DNA of 16,492 nt from an uncultured Clostridia bacterium (GTDB lineage: Bacteria; Bacillota_A; Clostridia; Oscillospirales; Oscillospiraceae), in the NCBI GenBank assembly GCA_949289625.1, contig CASEPH010000151.1, positions 1 through 16,492 on the forward strand, written 5' to 3'. A program made the position numbers and the translations under genes. Below are positions 14,253-16,492 of the stretch, one piece after another; position 1 is the stretch's first letter, and every line of letters starts with the position of its first letter. The notes under the pieces are model-generated. The model was not told the origin of the DNA and ran no database searches. It worked only from the letters and a program-made list of their open reading frames with translations.

Positions 14253-14946
14253 TCGGTTTCTCGGACGGCTGCTGCCCAGTAGCCGCCTGTTGGCAGTGTT
14301 GTTCTGTGCGGTGCTCAACGGGGTAATCTATTGGACTGCCCAGATGGTCACTGCGGGACAGCCTATGTTGGATATGACCACAACTTTAGATGAAATGATC
14401 CCTGTGGTTCCGGGCTGGGTACTGGTCTATCTGCTGGCGTTTCCTTTCTGGGGGATTTGCTATGTACTACTGGCCAGAGGGGAGGATTGGTATGCCATTA
14501 TGACCGCTGAGGTGGTGGCCAAATTGATCTGTGGGGTGTTTTTTCTGCTGCTGCCTACCACCAATGTGCGGCCCCTACTGGGAGATGATTTCTTTTCTAA
14601 GATTTTGGGAATTGTGTACGAAAGAGATGCGGCCTCCAATTTGTTCCCCTCCATTCACTGCCTGGAGAGCTGGATCTGCTTTGCGGGACTGTGGCGGCGG
14701 AAGAAGATCCCGCTATGGGTGCGGCTTTCGGTTTTGGCGGCCTCACTGCTGATTTGCCTCTCTACAGTGCTGATCCGGCAGCATGTGCTGGCAGACGTTT
14801 TCGCTGGAATTCTTCTGGCGGAAGGCCTGCTTCGGTTGAGCTGGAACAGGCATATGGGGGCATTTTTGGAGCGGTGGTTTCAATGCCTTGATAGGAAATT
14901 GCTGGGAAACATACCTGGCCGGAACGGGAAAACCGATACTATGTAA
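14215..14946 (+). CDS. PAP2-superfamily membrane phosphatase or phosphotransferase
   Basis: The 243-aa protein has about six membrane segments and the three PAP2 signature regions: VRP (118-120), FPSIHCLES (His148) and STVLIRQHVLADVFAG (His190, Asp194). The PSIHC and STVxxRQHxxxD forms match the PAP2 branch (PF14378-like) that also includes inositol-phosphotransferase relatives, rather than classic PgpB with PSGH and SR. In this operon it may dephosphorylate phosphatidic acid, PGP or a prenyl phosphate, or transfer a phospho-head group. The start appears to be TTG at 14215, just after GGGGGAG and overlapping psd by 38 nt. A GTG at 14236 is an alternative with no clear site. Confidence 0.82.
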   Translation: MERHRNKVGRWYDRFLGRLLPSSRLLAVLFCAVLNGVIYWTAQMVTAGQPMLDMTTTLDEMIPVVPGWVLVYLLAFPFWGICYVLLARGEDWYAIMTAEVVAKLICGVFFLLLPTTNVRPLLGDDFFSKILGIVYERDAASNLFPSIHCLESWICFAGLWRRKKIPLWVRLSVLAASLLICLSTVLIRQHVLADVFAGILLAEGLLRLSWNRHMGAFLERWFQCLDRKLLGNIPGRNGKTDTM

Positions 14947-14950
14947 AATT

Positions 14951-14977
14951 AGTGCAAAAAACAGACAAAATTGCACT
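14951..14977. repeat. Inverted repeat after the lipid operon
   Basis: AGTGCAA (14951-14957) and TTGCACT (14971-14977) flank an A-rich 13-nt loop. It lies 5 nt past the PAP2 stop and 20 bp upstream of the next promoter. With no T tract it is a poor terminator, and an operator for the downstream promoter is an equal possibility. Confidence 0.45.
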
Positions 14978-14996
14978 CCAAACATATCCAAAATAA

Positions 14997-15024
14997 TTGA
15001 CAAATGATTCCTCAATGGTATAAT
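14997..15024 (+). promoter_or_regulatory. Strong sigma-A promoter of the secreted-protein gene
   Basis: Both boxes are perfect consensus: TTGACA (14997-15002) and TATAAT (15019-15024), with a 16-bp spacer. Transcription is expected near 15031, immediately before the structured leader. Confidence 0.9.
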
Positions 15025-15030
15025 GAGGTA

Positions 15031-15144
15031 AGAAATGCCGGGCACAAATGGGTACCCATTTGTCCGTATTCCTCTCGGAATACGGACGGATGTTGGAGCC
15101 ACTGTTGCACGGTGTTATGCCGGTGGCGGTATCCTGTCCCGGCA
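15031..15144 (+). ncRNA. Structured 5' leader RNA with potential four-way junction
   Basis: Complementary segments can form four helices with almost no linker. P1 is TGCCGGG/CCCGGCA (15036-15042 with 15138-15144). P2 is ACAAATGG/CCATTTGT (15044-15051 with 15056-15063), part of a perfect 20-bp palindrome. P3 is an 11-bp hairpin (15062-15072 with 15077-15087) with loop TCTC, sharing 2 nt with P2. P4 joins 15088-15094 to 15128-15134 (GGAT/ATCC plus G-U pairs), continues after a 3-nt bulge as GCCAC/GTGGC (15098-15102 with 15123-15127), and may end in GCA/TGC. P1 closes 9 nt before AGGAGG (15154-15159), so folding could influence translation or mRNA stability. I recognise no known riboswitch class. 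Pairing was read by eye and not computed. Confidence 0.65.
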
Positions 15145-15166
15145 AATCAAAATAGGAGGAATCTAT

Positions 15167-16492
15167 ATGGGAAAAATGCGAACGCGTATAGGAGTCGTTT
15201 TGCTTGTATGCATGATGCTCCTATGTGTGCTGCCAGTTACAGCGCTGGCAGGTGACGAGCCGACCACTATTTATGTGAATGCTACCTATGATGATAGCAC
15301 GACTCCGTCAAATGGAACGGCAGATGCACCGTACACGACGCTGGAGGAAGCAATTCAAAAAGCGAACGAAAAAGATGAGATTAAACTGCTTTCGGATGTA
15401 ACGGTGTCTTTGGATGGTGTTGATGAAAATTCTGCGGCCTATGTCATTAACAAGAATATTACCTTGGATGGCAATGACAAAACGATTACTGCGAAAGCTA
15501 CAACTGTGCCAGAAAATGCTTCTGCAACCAAGAAGCATGTGATCTTGGCTTCCAATGGTGCAGAAGTTGAAATCAAAAATCTTACCGTAGATGGTGCTGG
15601 CTGTGCCAAACACGGAATCCAGGCATACACAACTCCGGGAAGCGAAGTTCAGACAAAGTTGACTTTGAATAATGTAACCAGCACAAACAACATGGGCTAT
15701 GGTGTTGTCGTGAATGCGTCCAACATTGAGGCAACGGAGCTCTATACCAGTGGCAACGGCTGGGGCGGTGTCAACGTAGATGCCAAAGCAGCAAAAGCAT
15801 CCTTCAGCATGAGCAGCGGTAATATTGCGGAAGAATCTTCCGTGATTCTGGACAGCGCGGAAAATGGAGAGAATACGCTTTCTATTACTGGAGGCAAATT
15901 TGGAGGCTATGTGGGCGCTAATCCGGATTCTGACCAGGCGAAGGGAAATGATACAATTACCGTTGAGAATGGTACATTTGAAGATGCCGTTGCGTTTATT
16001 GACAATGTGCCATATTATTCCCTGGAAGCCGCAATTGAAGCAGCGGTGGACGGCGATACTGTCAAGCTGCAGAGTGATGCCACTGGCTGTGGTATCGTCA
16101 TTGACAGTTCTAAGTATGCCACCAAGGGGCTGACTATTGACTTTGGTGGGAATACATACACTGTTGATGAGACGCCTCTGGCCGGAAGTCCGAATACTCA
16201 GAACCAGTGCTTCCAGCTTCTCACTGGTGGCTCTGTTATCATGAAAAACGGTACAGTCTACACAGAGCACCCCGGAGTTAGAATGATTATTCAGAATTAC
16301 TGCAACCTGACGCTGGACAGTATGAACGTTGACGGCAGCGGCATGACCGGTACTGGCAACTACACCATGTCCAACAACTGCGGAGATGTTGTGATTGAGG
16401 ATAGCACCATCACTGCAAAAGATGGCGATGTTGCTTTTGACGTTTATGGTGGTTTCCAGAGTTACGGTGACGTAACCGTTACAGTGAAGGGT
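15167..16492 (+). CDS. Secreted surface protein with parallel beta-helix-like repeats (runs off right edge)
   Basis: The frame is open for all 442 codons to the window end. Residues 1-28 form a clear signal peptide: basic start MGKMRTR, hydrophobic core, and VTALA as a likely signal peptidase I site before GDEP. The secreted part is rich in Asn, Thr, Gly, Asp and Val, with short strands such as ITLDGNDKTITA, VEIKNLTVDGAG and LTLNNVTSTNN, typical of right-handed beta-helix (pectate-lyase-like) proteins. A related block opens each of two halves: YTTLEEAIQKANEKDEIKLLSDVT (56-79) and YYSLEAAIEAAVDGDTVKLQSDAT (283-306). AGGAGG lies 7 nt before the ATG. GC content looks lower and A-ending codons more frequent than in neighbouring genes. 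An adhesin or glycan-binding role is plausible; any cell-wall anchor lies outside the window. Confidence 0.88.
   Translation, partial: MGKMRTRIGVVLLVCMMLLCVLPVTALAGDEPTTIYVNATYDDSTTPSNGTADAPYTTLEEAIQKANEKDEIKLLSDVTVSLDGVDENSAAYVINKNITLDGNDKTITAKATTVPENASATKKHVILASNGAEVEIKNLTVDGAGCAKHGIQAYTTPGSEVQTKLTLNNVTSTNNMGYGVVVNASNIEATELYTSGNGWGGVNVDAKAAKASFSMSSGNIAEESSVILDSAENGENTLSITGGKFGGYVGANPDSDQAKGNDTITVENGTFEDAVAFIDNVPYYSLEAAIEAAVDGDTVKLQSDATGCGIVIDSSKYATKGLTIDFGGNTYTVDETPLAGSPNTQNQCFQLLTGGSVIMKNGTVYTEHPGVRMIIQNYCNLTLDSMNVDGSGMTGTGNYTMSNNCGDVVIEDSTITAKDGDVAFDVYGGFQSYGDVTVTVKG

Noticed and set aside
15036..15144. Cobalamin riboswitch, suggested by GCCACTGT at 15098-15105 and a GGTATCC segment
   Set aside because: The other conserved B12-box elements are missing, and the CAGGATACC-like segment lies on the opposite strand. 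The downstream gene is not a cobalamin gene.
15308..16270. 320-aa reading frame on the minus strand inside the secreted-protein gene
   Set aside because: It is the antisense shadow of a Thr/Asn/Asp-rich gene. It has no ribosome binding site, no recognisable domain and an unlikely composition. The plus frame has a signal peptide, promoter and ribosome site.

Overview
The window looks like a Gram-positive, endospore-forming Clostridia chromosome of moderately high GC, probably an Oscillospiraceae-type gut anaerobe. The evidence is a gpr spore-protease gene, a clostridial PssA/Psd pair, strong AGGAGG ribosome binding sites, sigma-A promoters with 16-17 bp spacers, and an Fe-S aldo/keto reductase. 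I found no rRNA, tRNA, CRISPR array, transposase or prophage gene. The organism call is inference from gene content.

Left block (1-5513, all minus strand), read in its transcription direction from right to left: gpr (germination protease), a 373-bp gap with DnaA-box-like sites, pyrG (CTP synthase), rpsT (ribosomal protein S20, GTG start), an NAD(P)-malic enzyme, and the N-terminal third or more of recG, which runs off the left edge. pyrG, rpsT and the malic enzyme each have a recognisable sigma-A promoter, and rpsT has a strong terminator. recG probably shares the malic enzyme transcript.

Middle block: a 135-bp divergent region separates gpr from a plus-strand unit of uridine phosphorylase, an aldo/keto reductase with two C-terminal 4Fe-4S motifs, and a 66-aa membrane protein, closed by a long bidirectional terminator. 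Next comes an XRE-type regulator fused to a membrane domain built of four related units, with its own promoter. A minus-strand short-chain dehydrogenase and a plus-strand LysR regulator then form a divergent pair around a perfect 7-11-7 inverted repeat with LysR-box geometry.

Right block: a four-gene overlapping operon for membrane lipid (11650-14946) encodes an LPG-synthase-TM-family membrane protein, phosphatidylserine synthase, phosphatidylserine decarboxylase and a PAP2-family protein. Together PssA and Psd convert CDP-diacylglycerol to phosphatidylethanolamine. The outer two genes plausibly handle lipid translocation and phosphate or head-group chemistry. Two tandem promoters and an unusual array of TGTATTA repeats precede it.

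At the right end a strong promoter drives an approximately 136-nt leader that can fold into a compact four-way junction, followed by the start of a secreted beta-helix-like surface protein that continues past the window. That leader RNA is the best candidate here for something undescribed.
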